DNA from: Thalassobellus citreus
Lineage (GTDB): Bacteria; Bacteroidota; Bacteroidia; Flavobacteriales; Flavobacteriaceae
DNA: 64,000 bases
Direction: 5' to 3'
NCBI RefSeq assembly: GCF_044385915.1
Contig: NZ_JBISCC010000129.1
Coordinates: 1-64,000 of the forward strand
Shown: in pieces, positions 62,821 to 64,000 of the stretch
Position numbering within the stretch: position 1 is the first letter of the stretch
Layout of the letters: every line of letters begins with the position of its first letter
Position numbers and translations under genes: made by a program
The notes under the pieces: model-generated
The model's input: only the letters and a program-made list of their open reading frames with translations
The model's database searches: none
What the model was told of the DNA's origin: nothing

Positions 62821-63780
62821 ATGCCAATAATAGACGCTGCCTACAAACCTTCATTTCTTTTTAAAAACGGATTCATTTCTACAGTTTACTCGGGTTTAGT
62901 TCGGCGCGTTAAACTAAAGCAAGAGCGCGAACGAATTACTTTAAAAGATGGCGATTTTTTAGATTTAGATTGGAGTTTCTCTAAGGAGAAATCAAACAAA
63001 CTTGTGTTGTGTTTTCACGGATTAGAAGGTCACGGACAAAGACCGTATGTAACGGGTTTAGCAAAATTGTTTAATAATGATGGTATTGATGCCATCTGTG
63101 TGAATTTTAGAGGTTGTAGTGGAGAAGATAATTTAAAATACAGAAGTTACCATTCTGGAGCTACCGATGATTTGGAAGACATTATAGAGCATGTTTTAGC
63201 TTTAAATAAATATACAGATATCTATTTATACGGTATAAGTTTAGGTGCTAACGTAATATTAAAATATTTAGGTGAGCGCGATGAAGTACCAAATGAAATA
63301 AAAGCAGGTGTTGCTATTTCTGTACCTGCAGATTTAATGGGTTCTTGTAACGAACTTTATAAACCTAAAAACAGATTGTATTCCAATCGATTTTTGAATC
63401 ATTTAACGAAACGATTAGTTAATAAGCTTGTTAAGTTTCCTGAGGATTTATCGCAAGAAGAATTTTGTACCATTAAAACACTCATAGATTTTGATGATGT
63501 TTACACTTCTAAAGCTCATGGTTTTAGAGATGCCATAGATTATTATGCAAAAAGCAGTTGTCTTCAGTTTTTACCAAATATAAAAACACCAGCATTAATT
63601 ATTAATGCGTTGAATGATTCGTTTTTATCTCCAGAATGCTATCCTGTAAAGGAAGCAAAAGAAAATCCGAATTTATACTTAGAGATGCCTCAATATGGAG
63701 GACATGTTGGGTTTATTGGTAAAAAGAATGTGTATTATAATGAAGCACGCGCTTTAGAGTTTATTAAAATACACGCTTAA
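62821..63780 (+). CDS. YheT-family alpha/beta hydrolase
   Basis: Alpha/beta hydrolase of the YheT/ABHD type, 319 residues. CFHGLEGHG (oxyanion region, about 63-71), nucleophile in YGISLGANVILKYLGE (about 138-153) and the late GGHVGF segment with the catalytic His near 302. No signal peptide. Exact substrate unknown; relatives act as esterases or lipases. It ends convergent with the Lrp gene, the two stop codons overlapping. Confidence 0.88.
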   Translation: MPIIDAAYKPSFLFKNGFISTVYSGLVRRVKLKQERERITLKDGDFLDLDWSFSKEKSNKLVLCFHGLEGHGQRPYVTGLAKLFNNDGIDAICVNFRGCSGEDNLKYRSYHSGATDDLEDIIEHVLALNKYTDIYLYGISLGANVILKYLGERDEVPNEIKAGVAISVPADLMGSCNELYKPKNRLYSNRFLNHLTKRLVNKLVKFPEDLSQEEFCTIKTLIDFDDVYTSKAHGFRDAIDYYAKSSCLQFLPNIKTPALIINALNDSFLSPECYPVKEAKENPNLYLEMPQYGGHVGFIGKKNVYYNEARALEFIKIHA

Positions 63781-64000
63781 ATATAAAACGCCGATGTATG
63801 CTTAATGTCCTTTAAAACAAAGGTGCTATTTAGTACGCCAATATTTTCAATTTTAGAAAGTTTGTATTTTACAAAATTGTGATAGCTTTCTAAGTCCTTG
63901 GTATTTATTTTTAAAATAAAATCAACTTGTCCTGCCATATGGTAACACTCTTGTACTTCTTTTAAATTCTGAATTTGTTCTTCAAACTTTTCAATAAACG
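63777..64000 (-). CDS. Lrp/AsnC-family regulator, C-terminal part (cut by window end)
   Basis: Reverse strand frame gives 73 codons plus stop, beginning FIEKFEEQIQNLKEV, with the ligand-binding block ECYHMAGQVDFILKI (about 19-33 of the visible part) and ending KHTSAFYI. This is the AsnC/Lrp C-terminal ligand-binding (RAM) domain; the HTH half is outside the window. Regulator of amino-acid metabolism is the usual role. The last four bases overlap the 3' end of the YheT gene. Confidence 0.85.
   Translation of the reverse strand, partial: FIEKFEEQIQNLKEVQECYHMAGQVDFILKINTKDLESYHNFVKYKLSKIENIGVLNSTFVLKDIKHTSAFYI

Noticed and set aside
1..64000. CRISPR array, prophage, insertion sequence or toxin-antitoxin locus
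   Set aside because: No regularly spaced repeats, transposase, integrase, phage structural or toxin genes seen on either strand.

Overview
The window is a chromosomal stretch from a low-GC Bacteroidota, almost certainly a (probably marine) member of the Flavobacteriaceae. Grounds seen directly: AT-rich DNA; promoters of the Bacteroidota type (TTG-N19-TAnnTTTG, e.g. 39219-39248 and 15327-15356); DUF4249 and DUF4270 lipoproteins; TonB-dependent receptors with a carboxypeptidase-like N-terminal domain; LytS/LytTR regulator pairs; monomeric NADP isocitrate dehydrogenase; and two short structured elements that look like Flavo-1 RNA. It is mostly core genome. I recognise no tRNA, rRNA, insertion sequence, prophage, integron or CRISPR array.

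Layout. 0.2-4.3 kb: Pif1-like helicase with HRDC and HTH C-terminus, a DinB-fold protein, then DUF6095 and murQ. 4.3-8.4 kb: TolC / FtsX-type permease / HlyD efflux operon with no ATPase gene. 8.5-11.8 kb: TonB receptor plus DUF4249 lipoprotein (pair 1). 11.8-16.3 kb: icd, a poorly explained 860-base interval, rplS and trmD with a Flavo-1-like RNA between them. 16.4-19 kb: outer-membrane protein plus DUF4270 lipoprotein. 19.2-23.3 kb: beta-barrel, kelch lipoprotein, DUF4907, LytS kinase and LytTR regulator, all on the + strand. 23.4-32 kb: a long minus-strand run (miaA, K+ channel, DUF3857, exonuclease/GIY-YIG fusion, yggS, lgt, 3-hydroxyacyl-CoA dehydrogenase, Gfo/Idh oxidoreductase). 32.1-37.4 kb: pcm, DinB, Crp, PNPOx-like, CocE-type peptidase, NTF2-like protein, smpB. 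37.5-41.8 kb: S41 peptidase, lpdA, S1/P1 nuclease, and a decayed second copy of the lpdA 3' end. 42.1-45.3 kb: TonB receptor plus DUF4249 (pair 2, paralogous to pair 1). 45.5-47.1 kb: ECF sigma factor, an overlapping 57-codon gene and an MscS channel. 47.2-51 kb: a second LytS/LytTR pair divergent from an ExbB/MotA-like membrane protein and an esterase. 51-64 kb: ClC channel, small beta-barrel, a second Flavo-1-like RNA, DEAD-box helicase, serine hydrolase, aldose-1-epimerase-like protein, pabB, a divergent sigma-like protein, tilS, ade, a YheT-type hydrolase and the 3' end of an Lrp/AsnC regulator cut by the window edge.

How the parts work together. Much of the window serves the envelope: receptor/lipoprotein pairs, efflux, Lgt, channels, secreted hydrolases. 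Two LytS/LytTR pairs sit beside unusual envelope genes and are the most likely source of uncharacterised signalling systems. The translation and tRNA genes (trmD, rplS, miaA, tilS, smpB) are scattered rather than clustered. Several genes (murQ, K+ channel, smpB, tilS) have a -7 box 4-6 bases from the start codon, suggesting leaderless transcripts. The most notable non-coding observations are the two Flavo-1-like RNAs with a compensatory change in the closing stem, the lpdA relic, and a near-identical terminator used after two separate operons.
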